Source: Stenotrophomonas sepilia
GTDB lineage: Bacteria > Pseudomonadota > Gammaproteobacteria > Xanthomonadales > Xanthomonadaceae
Length of the DNA stretch: 64,000 bases
Assembly (NCBI RefSeq): GCF_003244875.1
Contig: NZ_LXXZ01000002.1
Span: 53,224 to 117,223 of the forward strand
Direction: 5' to 3'
Position numbers and translations under genes: made by a program. This document shows, one piece after another, positions 53,484 through 61,261 of this stretch. The notes beneath the pieces are model-generated. The model saw nothing but the letters and a program-made list of their open reading frames with translations, ran no database searches and was not told the origin of the DNA. Numbering within the stretch: the stretch's first letter is position 1; each line of letters opens with the position of its first letter.

Positions 53484-54400
53484 CGCCGCAGGCGGGTCAC
53501 CAGCAGAACGCCGATCAGCACCAGCACGGTGCCGGCGATCTGTGCCGGCCCCATCGGTTCGTCGAGCAGCCATAGGCTCATCACGATGGTGGAAACAGGG
53601 CCCAGCATACCGACCTGTGCGGCCAGCGACGAACCCACGCGCTGCACCGCCAACATGATCGCCAGCACCGGCAGCACCGTGCAGACAGTGGCATTGACCA
53701 GCGACAGCCACTGTACCGGCGCCGGTGCCTGCCACAGCAGTGGCAGCGGATGGGTCACCGCGAAATGCAGCAGCACCAGCACGCTGGCCACGCAGCTGGC
53801 ATAGGCCGTCAGCCGCACTGCACCGATGCGCGCGACCACCTGCCCGCTGCCGAACAGGTACAGCGCGTAGCTGAGCGCACTGCCCAGCACCAGCAGGCTG
53901 CCGACGATGATCTGGCCGCCCTCGCGCTGCAGGTCGTGCCCGAAGGCCAGCAGCACGCCGAGGTAACTCAGCACCAGCGCGCCGATCTGCCAGCGTCCCG
54001 GCCGCTGGCGCGCCAGCAGCACGTTGATCAGCAGCACCAGGGTCGGGTTCAAGTACAGGATCAGCCGTTCCAGCGTCACGCTGATGTACTGCAGGCCCTG
54101 GAAATCGAGCAGGCTGGACAGGTAATAGCCGGTGAAGCCCAGCCACAGCACGCGGGCGCGGTCGGCCCAGGACAGCGGTGTGGCCCGGCGCGCGGCCCAC
54201 AAGGCCATCAACGCGAACAAGGGCAGCGCCATCAGCATGCGCAGGGCGAGCAGCGTGGTGGCATCCACGCCGTGGCGCAGGCCGAGCTTGACGATGATGG
54301 CCTTGCCGGAAGCAGCAATGGCGCCGATCGCAGCCAGGCCGATACCCCCCAGCGCGATGCGGGGGGAAGCCGTAGCGATGCGGGAAGCGGGCGTGGACAT
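53480..54400 (-). CDS. EamA (DMT) family transporter
   Basis: A 306-residue drug/metabolite transporter with ten predicted transmembrane helices in two homologous halves (EamA domains at about 15-150 and 160-300). The first half contains DFQGLQYISVTLERLILYLNPTLV, typical of the conserved helix pair, and the second YALYLFGSGQVVARI. The substrate cannot be inferred; members export amino acids or other metabolites. It precedes the ATL gene, with stop and start overlapping. Confidence 0.9.
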   Translation of the reverse strand: MSTPASRIATASPRIALGGIGLAAIGAIAASGKAIIVKLGLRHGVDATTLLALRMLMALPLFALMALWAARRATPLSWADRARVLWLGFTGYYLSSLLDFQGLQYISVTLERLILYLNPTLVLLINVLLARQRPGRWQIGALVLSYLGVLLAFGHDLQREGGQIIVGSLLVLGSALSYALYLFGSGQVVARIGAVRLTAYASCVASVLVLLHFAVTHPLPLLWQAPAPVQWLSLVNATVCTVLPVLAIMLAVQRVGSSLAAQVGMLGPVSTIVMSLWLLDEPMGPAQIAGTVLVLIGVLLVTRLRR

Positions 54401-54479
54401 CAGGACGACGGCGGGCCGCGCAGAGCGGCCCGGTAAGGCGTGGGGGCGCCCATTGTCGCACGGGCGCCCCCGGTGCCCT

Positions 54480-54549
54480 GTAGAGCCGAGCCTGCGCTCG
54501 GCTTCGCCAAGCCTGGGCGAAAAGCAGCCGAGCGTGGGCTCGGCTCTAC
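54480..54549. repeat. SMAG repeat pair between gor and the EamA gene
   Basis: Two inverted stem-loops bounded by GTAG (54480-54483) and CTAC (54546-54549), with GCCGAGC/GCTCGGC stems. Confidence 0.85.
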
Positions 54550-54559
54550 AACTGCGGGC

Positions 54560-55918
54560 TCAGCGCATCAGCACCACTTCCTCGGCCGAGGTCGGGTGGA
54601 TCGCCACGGTGTCGTCGAACTGGGCCTTGGTTGCGCCCATCTTCACCGCCACCGCGAAGCCCTGCAGGATCTCGTCGGCCGCTTCGCCCAGCAGGTGGAT
54701 ACCCACCACGCGCTCCTCCGGGCCCGCGCAGACCATCTTGAACAGGCTGCGCTGGGTGCCGTTGGCCAGCGCCTGCAGCATCGGGCGGAAACGGCTGTGG
54801 TAAACGCTCACCTGGTCAAAACGCGCGCGCGCTTCCTCTTCGCTCATGCCCACTGCACCCAGCGGCGGATGCGAGAACACCACGCTGGCCACGTTCTCGT
54901 AATCCATCTTCGATTGCGGACGTCCACCGAACAGGCGGTCCATCAGCCGCCGTGAAGCGGCCACCGCCACCGGGGTCAGGCCGACCTTGCCAGCGATGTC
55001 GCCGACCGCGTGCACGCTCGGCACAGAGGTGGTCTGCCATTCGTCCACCTGCACCTGCTGGTGCTCGCCAATGCCGATGCCGAGCGCTTCCAGGCCCAGA
55101 TCACGGCTGTTGCCGCGGCGGCCGGTGGCAAAGAACACCGCATCGAACACGCTGTCGATCGGGCCGTCATGGCCGAACGCACGCACGCGCTCGCCATCGC
55201 GCTGCAGTTCGCGCAGGCGATAGTCGAAGTGGATCCGCACGCCCTGCTGCTTCAGGTTCTCGGCCAGCTGGTCGGTCAGCTCGTAGTCGAAGCGCTCCAG
55301 CAACCGCTTGCCCCGCACCAGCAGGCTCACCTTGCTGCCCAGCGCCTGCAGCAACCCGGCCAGTTCCACCGCGATGTAGCCGCCACCAATGATCGCCACC
55401 TCGGCCGGTGCCGCACGCAGATCGAAGAAGTCATCGGAAACCAGGCCCAGTTCCGCGCCGGGAATATCCGGACGCAGCGGATGCGCGCCGGTGGCGATCA
55501 GGATGTGCTCGGCGCTGTAATGCACGCCGTCACTGCAGGCCACGGTATGCGCATCAAGCAGACGGCCGCGCGCAGGGATGCGCACCACGCCGGTTTCATC
55601 CAGGCGCTTGTGGTAGCTGGTGTGGATGTTGGTGATGTAGGCCTGGCGATGGATCACCAGCTCCTTCCACGACAGCGCCGGGCGTGCCTCGACATCGAAG
55701 CCCATCGCATTGGCCAGGCCGATGCGCTCGTGCAGGTCGGCCGCCAGCCACATCGCCTTCTTCGGCACGCAGCCAACATTGACACAGGTACCGCCCAGTT
55801 CGCCCGGTTCCAGCATCGCCACGCGCTTGCCATGCTGCGCTGCACGGATGGCACCGGCCAGGCCGGCGGAACCGCCGCCAAGGACGATCAGGTCGTAATC
55901 ATAAGGTGCAGTGCTCAT
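54560..55918 (-). CDS. gor: Glutathione-disulfide reductase
   Basis: A 452-residue NADPH-dependent flavoenzyme that regenerates glutathione. The FAD motif LGGGSAGLAGAIRAA is followed by the redox-active disulfide GGTCVNVGCVPKK near residue 48. A second Rossmann motif IIGGGYIAVELAG and the C-terminal His-Glu pair in HPTSAEEVV are present. The start is the ATG at 55918, overlapping the stop (ATGA) of a truncated oxidoreductase frame. Thus gor may be translated by coupling to that remnant. Confidence 0.95.
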   Translation of the reverse strand: MSTAPYDYDLIVLGGGSAGLAGAIRAAQHGKRVAMLEPGELGGTCVNVGCVPKKAMWLAADLHERIGLANAMGFDVEARPALSWKELVIHRQAYITNIHTSYHKRLDETGVVRIPARGRLLDAHTVACSDGVHYSAEHILIATGAHPLRPDIPGAELGLVSDDFFDLRAAPAEVAIIGGGYIAVELAGLLQALGSKVSLLVRGKRLLERFDYELTDQLAENLKQQGVRIHFDYRLRELQRDGERVRAFGHDGPIDSVFDAVFFATGRRGNSRDLGLEALGIGIGEHQQVQVDEWQTTSVPSVHAVGDIAGKVGLTPVAVAASRRLMDRLFGGRPQSKMDYENVASVVFSHPPLGAVGMSEEEARARFDQVSVYHSRFRPMLQALANGTQRSLFKMVCAGPEERVVGIHLLGEAADEILQGFAVAVKMGATKAQFDDTVAIHPTSAEEVVLMR

Positions 55919-56093
55919 CGGAATCGCTCGGGTCGGTAAGGGGCAGGATCGATCGCTGGCGTGCGGCCGCAGACGAGATCGGCGATCAGCTGGCCGGTGC
56001 CGGCGCTCATGCTGATGCCGAGCATGCCATGCCCCGCTGCAAGCCAGACGTGAGGATGCGCGGGCGCGCGGCCGATCGGCACAGCGCATGCGT
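55915..56093 (-). pseudogene. Remnant of a FAD-dependent D-amino-acid dehydrogenase/oxidase (C-terminus only)
   Basis: About 58 residues resembling the C-terminal end of DadA/DAO-type flavoproteins: PIGRAPAHPHVWLAAGHGM, then a SAGTGQLIADLVCGRTPA segment and a short PYRPERF tail. No N-terminal FAD motif exists upstream, where the DUF418 gene ends at 56103. The fragment is open and ends in ATGA at the gor start. A deletion joined DUF418 to this stump. Confidence 0.75.
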
Positions 56094-56102
56094 GCCCATC
56101 GC

Positions 56103-57347
56103 TCACCCCTGCTCCGTGCTGCGCCGCATCGGTGGCCACTGCCGATAGGTCATCGCACGCCATATCCACTCGATCGGGCCGAAGCGGAAATGGCGCAGCC
56201 ACAGGTGCGAGAAGACCACCTGCGCGGCAAACAGCAGCAGCGCGAACAACAGCTGCACGCTGCGCGGCATCATCTCGAACCTGCCCAGGCCATAGTGGTA
56301 GAAGGTCCAGGTACACAGCAGCGACTGACCAAGATAGTGGGTCAGCGCCATGCGCCCGACCGGTGCCAGCCAGGCCAACCGCGCACGCCAATGCACGATC
56401 CACGCGAGGTAACCCAGGCACATCGGCAGGCCACCGATCGTCACCAGCGCCATCGCCGCTGTCACCGGCAGGCCGTAGGCACCCGGCGCCAGGTAGGGCT
56501 TCCAGGCAATACCCAGCAGCGTGACCACGAGGCCCAGCGGCAGTGCCCCCCAACGCAGCACCGCGTACAGCCGCGGAAAGCGCTCCGGCGTCGCCAACGC
56601 GCCGCTGGCGGCGAACCAGCTGCCGATCAGGAACATGCCCAGCACTTCCGGGCCGGTGATCAGCAGCGCGCCCATCGAGGTGCCGAACTCGCTCAGGCGC
56701 TGCACAGTGGCCTGCGCCCAGCTGCCCTGCCCGTACACCTGCCGCTGCAGGTCGATGCTCTGCTGCGCCTCGGCAAGCATGCCCCGCACCTCTTCGGCCG
56801 AAGCCATCGACACCATCGCGCCCACCAGCAGCATCAGCGCAACGCCGCCCAGATAGACGATTACGCCCATCCACGGCAGCCAGCTGCGCGGCGCCTCGCG
56901 GCAGGCCAGCAACGGCAACGAGACCAACGCGTACATCACCAGGATGTCGCCGGACCAGACCAGCAGCGCGTGGCACAGGCCGATCAGCAGCAAGCCAGCA
57001 CTGCGGCGCAGGTAGAACGGGGTGAAGTCGCGCCCGGCGGCCTCAGCGCGCTGCGCCATCACCGCGAAGCCGGCGCCGAACAGCAGCGAGAACAGGGTGA
57101 AGAACTTGCCCTGCACGAACACGTACACAAAGGCATCGGCCCAGTAGTCGATGCCCTGCCAATGTACGTCGATGCCGGTGAAGGCCAGGTCCAGCGGTCC
57201 GCTGAAGGCCTCGATGTTCATCAGCAGGATGCCCAGCAGCGCGGCACCGCGCAGCACGTCCAGCACGGCGATGCGTTCGCCGGAAGCGACCGGCTGCAGG
57301 GAAGGAGAAGCGGCGTTCACGGGGCGTCCGTCAGGCAGGTCCGCCAT
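56103..57347 (-). CDS. DUF418 family membrane protein
   Basis: A 414-residue inner-membrane protein with about ten hydrophobic helices. The N-terminal LDVLRGAALLGILLMNIEAF resembles acyltransferase-3/heparan acetyltransferase folds. The C-terminal DUF418 domain includes PVGRMALTHYLGQSLLCTW and FGPIEWIWRAMTY. Function is unknown, with transport or membrane acylation suggested only by fold. It lies directly upstream of the oxidoreductase stump and gor. Confidence 0.88.
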   Translation of the reverse strand: MADLPDGRPVNAASPSLQPVASGERIAVLDVLRGAALLGILLMNIEAFSGPLDLAFTGIDVHWQGIDYWADAFVYVFVQGKFFTLFSLLFGAGFAVMAQRAEAAGRDFTPFYLRRSAGLLLIGLCHALLVWSGDILVMYALVSLPLLACREAPRSWLPWMGVIVYLGGVALMLLVGAMVSMASAEEVRGMLAEAQQSIDLQRQVYGQGSWAQATVQRLSEFGTSMGALLITGPEVLGMFLIGSWFAASGALATPERFPRLYAVLRWGALPLGLVVTLLGIAWKPYLAPGAYGLPVTAAMALVTIGGLPMCLGYLAWIVHWRARLAWLAPVGRMALTHYLGQSLLCTWTFYHYGLGRFEMMPRSVQLLFALLLFAAQVVFSHLWLRHFRFGPIEWIWRAMTYRQWPPMRRSTEQG

Positions 57348-57400
57348 TATGCCGCCGGCCCGTACGCCATGGATGGCCGCGCCGTGTTCCAGAAACGCAA

Positions 57401-57420
57401 CGGCCCGCCGAAGCGGGCCG
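57401..57420 (-). terminator. Hairpin terminator after slyD
   Basis: An 8-bp GC stem (57401-57408 with 57413-57420) with a CGAA loop, downstream of slyD on the minus strand, followed by TTGCGTTTCTGG. Confidence 0.75.
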
Positions 57421-57446
57421 CTGCATCCATCACGATCGCGCTGCGA

Positions 57447-57929
57447 TCAGTGCTGGTGACCACCGTCGCCGTGGACGTGGCCGTGGTCGATCTCTTCCTT
57501 GCCGGCTTCGCGCACGTCGACGATCTCGACGTCGAAGTGCAGGTCCTTGCCGGCCATCGGGTGGTTCAGGTCGACGTCGACGACGCTCATGCCGACCTTC
57601 TGCACGGTCACCGCACGCGGGCCGAAGTTGGTCTGCAGCACGACCTGCTGGCCCGGGGCCAGCTTGGTGTTGCCGAAGTGCTTCTTCGGCACGCGCTGGG
57701 ACAGACCTTCACGACGCTCGCCGTAGGCATCGGCCGCCTTGACGTCGACGTTGAAGGTCGCGCCGGCTTCCTTGTCCATCATGGCGTTTTCCAGGCCCGG
57801 GATGATGTTGCCGTGGCCGATCAGGATCGCCAGCGGCTCGCCGCGGTCCTTGGACGACTCGATCGGCTCCTGGCCGACTTCGGAAACGGTGTAGTGGAAG
57901 CGGACAACGCGGTCTTTTTCGATCTTCAT
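57447..57929 (-). CDS. slyD: FKBP-type peptidyl-prolyl isomerase SlyD
   Basis: A 160-residue cytoplasmic foldase with an FKBP domain interrupted by an IF (insert-in-flap) chaperone domain (about 70-130). The start KIEKDRVVRFHYTV and the region GHGNIIPGLENAM are diagnostic. The C-terminal tail is His-rich (DHGHVHGDGGHQH), giving the nickel-binding property used in hydrogenase and urease maturation. The ATG at 57929 is chosen for the family N-terminus. Confidence 0.94.
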   Translation of the reverse strand: MKIEKDRVVRFHYTVSEVGQEPIESSKDRGEPLAILIGHGNIIPGLENAMMDKEAGATFNVDVKAADAYGERREGLSQRVPKKHFGNTKLAPGQQVVLQTNFGPRAVTVQKVGMSVVDVDLNHPMAGKDLHFDVEIVDVREAGKEEIDHGHVHGDGGHQH

Positions 57930-58040
57930 GCGCAACTCTGTCTGGATCTGCCGGAGGCAGGCGGGTTGGGGCGGGTTGTCGCCCGGCGGGGACGCCGCCA
58001 TCATGACGGCCAATCCAAGGTGGCGCATTATCCGGAGATC

Positions 58041-58580
58041 ATGCACATCACGCCAGTTTCGTCCGGCCCGCGCCGGTTTCTCGCCCCGGCCCTGCTGCTG
58101 GCCCTGCCCGTGTTGATGACCGCCTGTGGCGGCGGCAAGGCCACCCGCCCGGCGCCGCCCCCGCCGACGGCGAACTGGCCGAAGACCGTGCCGGACAACC
58201 CCGAGGCCGCCAACTCGGTGCTGATGCGGGCCATCAGCCTGGTCGGCACGCCCTACCGCTATGGCGGCAACACCCCGGATTCGGGCTTCGACTGCAGCGG
58301 CCTGGTCGCCTATGTCTATCGCGAAATGCTGGACCTGCGACTGCCGCGCACCTCGCGCGACCTGGCCGCCGTACAGGGCCCGAAGATCGATCCGCAGCGC
58401 CTGGCCACCGGCGATCTGGTGTTCTTTGGCAGCCGAGGCAGCGTCACCCATGTCGGCATCTATGTAGGTGAGGGGCGTTTCGTGCACGCGCCGAGTACCG
58501 GCGGGACGGTACGCCTCGACTCGCTCAGCGGCCCCTACTGGAAAGACCACTACACAGGGGCGAAACGCGTCCTTCGCTAA
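58041..58580 (+). CDS. NlpC/P60 family peptidoglycan endopeptidase lipoprotein
   Basis: A 179-residue lipoprotein with signal peptide and lipobox MTAC (Cys near residue 29). The NlpC/P60 domain carries the catalytic triad: Cys in FDCSGLVAYVY near residue 84, His in THVGIYVG near 135 and a third polar residue in RFVHAPS near 147. It would cleave D-Glu-DAP stem-peptide bonds and act at the outer membrane. GGAG precedes the ATG by 4-5 bases. A paralogue follows 131 bases downstream. Confidence 0.92.
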   Translation: MHITPVSSGPRRFLAPALLLALPVLMTACGGGKATRPAPPPPTANWPKTVPDNPEAANSVLMRAISLVGTPYRYGGNTPDSGFDCSGLVAYVYREMLDLRLPRTSRDLAAVQGPKIDPQRLATGDLVFFGSRGSVTHVGIYVGEGRFVHAPSTGGTVRLDSLSGPYWKDHYTGAKRVLR

Positions 58581-58672
58581 AATGAACAGGCGATATGTTC
58601 AAAACTGTGACGTAAATCACTACTGAAATAACGTTTTACTAACGGAATTTTTAACTTATCGGCGGTTTTACA

Positions 58673-58697
58673 GGGCATGATGCCCCATCGTTTTTTT
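58673..58697 (+). terminator. Hairpin and seven-T run before the second NlpC/P60 gene
   Basis: GGGCA-TGA-TGCCC (58673-58685) then CATCG and seven T (58691-58697), ending 14 bases before the GTG start. It looks like a terminator or attenuator between the two NlpC genes. The AT-rich stretch before it (58581-58672) may hold the promoter. Confidence 0.5.
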
Positions 58698-58711
58698 CCT
58701 GTGACCGACGC

Positions 58712-59485
58712 GTGACGACTGACGACCTGAAAAGCGAAGGCCAGACTTCCGTATCTTCACGCAGTGCCCGCCCGTTGTTGCTTGGCCTGGCACTGTGCCT
58801 GACCAGCCTTCCGGCCTGGTCGCAGACTGCTCCGAACCGTTCCGATGTGCCCCCGGCCCCGGTGGCCGAGAGCGCCGCCCGACCGGCCGCCAAGGCCGAG
58901 GCTGCCGCTCCGCAGCGCAGCCGCGTCGATGCCGCCGCCAGCGCCACGCTGGCCGCCCTGCTGCCGCACCTGGCCGCCAACGACACCATTCCGCTGATGG
59001 ACCGCTCGGCCGTGGTGGCCGGCGACCTCAGCCGCCTGCTCGCCAACTACGACACCAGCAGCGCCGCCAATGGCAGCGTTGTCGGTACCGCCGCCGACAA
59101 CGGCAAGGTGCAGTCGCTGCTGCGCCGCGCGATGACCCTGCTGGGCACCCCGTACCGTTGGGGTGGCAGCAACCCGGACAGCGGTTTCGACTGCAGCGGC
59201 CTGGTCGGTTATGTGTTCCGTTCGGCCCTGGGCATCGAGCTGCCGCGCGTCTCGCGCGAGATGGCCCACGATGACAACGCCGAACTGATCAACGACCGCA
59301 CCGCGCTGGCTGCCGGTGACCTGGTGTTCTTCGGCCGCAAGGGCCGCGTCGACCATGTCGGCATCTATGTCGGCGACGGCCGCTTCCTGCACGCACCGAG
59401 TTCGGGCAAGGACGTGCGCGTGGACACCCTGCTCAGTGGCTACTGGGGCAACAAGTTCATGCAGGCCCGCCGGGTCGACCTCTGA
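58712..59485 (+). CDS. NlpC/P60 family endopeptidase
   Basis: A 257-residue exported hydrolase. An N-terminal signal (about 18-38, ending AWSQ) leads to an Ala-rich linker and an NlpC/P60 domain that closely resembles its upstream neighbour: PYRWGGSNPDSGFDCSGLVGYVF with catalytic Cys near residue 155, then DHVGIYVGDGRFLHAPSSG. No lipobox is visible, so it is probably periplasmic rather than lipid-anchored. The start is a GTG at 58712. The pair look like a tandem duplication. Confidence 0.9.
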   Translation: MTTDDLKSEGQTSVSSRSARPLLLGLALCLTSLPAWSQTAPNRSDVPPAPVAESAARPAAKAEAAAPQRSRVDAAASATLAALLPHLAANDTIPLMDRSAVVAGDLSRLLANYDTSSAANGSVVGTAADNGKVQSLLRRAMTLLGTPYRWGGSNPDSGFDCSGLVGYVFRSALGIELPRVSREMAHDDNAELINDRTALAAGDLVFFGRKGRVDHVGIYVGDGRFLHAPSSGKDVRVDTLLSGYWGNKFMQARRVDL

Positions 59486-59517
59486 CCCGCTGGCGCTACG
59501 GCGCCGCCTGACGCGAG

Positions 59518-59547
59518 AAGCCGCTGCCCTGCAGCGGCTTTTTTGTT
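59518..59547 (+). terminator. Intrinsic terminator after the second NlpC/P60 gene
   Basis: A 10-bp stem (59518-59527 with 59531-59540) with a CCT loop and a TTTTTTGTT tail. Confidence 0.93.
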
Positions 59548-59568
59548 GGCAGGAATCCATTGCCCCCC

Positions 59569-59686
59569 ATCCACGCATAGCGTGGATCTACTGGGACCTG
59601 CTCGTTGTGCCACCGCCGACCGCCCTGGTAGGTGCCGACCGTTGGTCGGCACTGTGTCTCTCCCTCCACGCATGGCGTGGATCTAC
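59569..59686. repeat. Cluster of three SMAG repeats
   Basis: Three stem-loops: ATCCACGC/GCGTGGAT ending CTAC (59569-59591), GTAGGTGCCGACC type (59628-59652), and TCCACGC/GCGTGGA ending CTAC (59665-59686). They fill the gap between the NlpC gene and the symporter. Confidence 0.85.
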
Positions 59687-59730
59687 GAGGAATGCCCCTT
59701 GGCCGGCACCGCGTCGGCCATCCCCAAGCA

Positions 59731-59757
59731 AAAGGCCCGCCGGTCAGGCGGGCCTTT
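59731..59757 (-). terminator. Intrinsic terminator after the symporter
   Basis: An 11-bp stem (59731-59741 with 59747-59757) with a GGTCA loop. On the minus strand the A-rich left arm gives a short T-tail. Confidence 0.8.
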
Positions 59758-59772
59758 CATCTCCACGCAACC

Positions 59773-61107
59773 TCAGCTGCGTGGCGGAGTCGGGTCAGGA
59801 TCGTCCACGCCCACATTGCTGGACGGATTGTCATACACCGCCTGGTCGAGCAGCCCGGTTTCCTTGGCCACGAGCACCGGCACCAGCATCTGGCCGGTCA
59901 CATTCGTCATCGTGCGCATCATGTCCAGGATGCGGTCGATGGCATACAGGTAACCGATGGTCTCCAGCGGCAGGTTCGCCGCGCTCAGCACCACCGTGGC
60001 CATGATCACCGCAGTACCCGGCACGCCGGCGGTGCCGAAGCTGCCCAGCACCGAGGCGATCAGCACCACCACGTACTGCTCCGGGGTCAGCGGCACGCCG
60101 CTGTACTGCGAAATGAACACCGCGCACAGCGCCGGATAGATCGCGCCGCAGCCGTCCATCTTGATGCTGGCGCCCAGCGGCACCGCGAACGAACCGTAGT
60201 CCTTGTTCACGCCCAGGTTGTGGGTGATCGAACGCAGCGCCACCGGCATCGCAGCGAAGCTGGACGAGCTGACGAACGCAACCTGCATGCCCGGTGCGGC
60301 GCCACGGAAGAACTTCAGCGGGTTCAGGCCGTGCGCCAGCAGCAGCGCGCTGTAGACCACCACGATGTGCAGCGCACAGGCCACGTACAACGCCAGCACG
60401 AAATGGCCCAGCGGCAGCAGCTTCTCGAACCCATAGCTGCCGACCAGGCCCGCGATCAGGCCGAAGGTGCCGATCGGGGTGACTTCCAGCACAAAGCGGG
60501 TCACCTGGATCATGATGTCGCTCATCTGGCCGACCAGCTTGCGCGCCTCGGTCACCTTCTCGCCCAGCTTGACGATGGCAAAGCCCACCAGGCCGGCGAA
60601 GAAGATCACCGGCAGGATCGAGCCGCGACCCGCGGCCAGCACGGTCTCACCGGCCGCGTTGACCTTGGTGCCGATGCCGGACAGCGCATAGAAGACATTG
60701 GCCGGCACCACGTCCAGCAGCACCTGCACCACGCTGGGCACTTCGCGCGGCACGTAGTTGCTGGCCATCGACAACTGCAGGCCACCCGCGCCGGGCTGCA
60801 GCACCGTACCCACGGCCAGGCCGACACACACTGCCAGCGCGGCGGTGATCACGAACCACAGGAAGGTGCGCCCACTGAGCGCGGCCACGGACTTCTGCCC
60901 GTGCAGCGACGAAATCGCGTTGATGACCGCGAAGAACACCAGCGGCACGGCGATCATCTTGATCAGGGTGACGTACAGCTCACCGAGCGGGCCGAACCAC
61001 GTTTCCGCGGCCGGGCCGAGCGCCCAGCCGGCCAGCGCGCCGAGCACGAAGCCACCGACCACGCGCTGCCAGAACGGAATCCGCAGCCAGGCAGAGACCA
61101 GCGTCAT
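59773..61107 (-). CDS. Dicarboxylate/amino-acid:cation symporter (DAACS family)
   Basis: A 444-residue inner-membrane transporter of the GltP/DctA family, importing glutamate/aspartate or C4-dicarboxylates with H+ or Na+. It has eight transmembrane helices and two re-entrant loops. Visible are the serine-rich loop FVSSSSFAAMP near residue 288 and the substrate-binding segments KMDGCGAIYP and GTAGVPGTAVIM. Helix 1 begins RIPFWQRVVGGFVLGALAG. The substrate (dicarboxylate or acidic amino acid) cannot be fixed by eye. It is divergent from the phosphatase gene. Confidence 0.92.
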   Translation of the reverse strand: MTLVSAWLRIPFWQRVVGGFVLGALAGWALGPAAETWFGPLGELYVTLIKMIAVPLVFFAVINAISSLHGQKSVAALSGRTFLWFVITAALAVCVGLAVGTVLQPGAGGLQLSMASNYVPREVPSVVQVLLDVVPANVFYALSGIGTKVNAAGETVLAAGRGSILPVIFFAGLVGFAIVKLGEKVTEARKLVGQMSDIMIQVTRFVLEVTPIGTFGLIAGLVGSYGFEKLLPLGHFVLALYVACALHIVVVYSALLLAHGLNPLKFFRGAAPGMQVAFVSSSSFAAMPVALRSITHNLGVNKDYGSFAVPLGASIKMDGCGAIYPALCAVFISQYSGVPLTPEQYVVVLIASVLGSFGTAGVPGTAVIMATVVLSAANLPLETIGYLYAIDRILDMMRTMTNVTGQMLVPVLVAKETGLLDQAVYDNPSSNVGVDDPDPTPPRS

Positions 61108-61261
61108 AGGCAATCCAGAGGGGAAGGAAGGGATGCTGGCACGATAGCCCAAGGCAGCCCGCAGAACGACCGCCCGGCCGGCAAATCAGTGTGTCATCGG
61201 CGTGCCTTGCTGGGGCGGGCATAATGAATGTCCCGTTACAGTTTGTGAGATCCCAGCGTCC

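Noticed and set aside
53145..54461. A 438-codon frame joining the ATL protein to an N-terminal extension
   Set aside because: The extension is the shadow of the EamA gene in another frame and shows no membrane pattern. Only the last 112 codons are real.
55915..56976. A 353-codon frame covering the flavoprotein stump and extending upstream
   Set aside because: Upstream of about 56093 it is the shadow of DUF418 in another frame; only the C-terminal part resembles a protein family.
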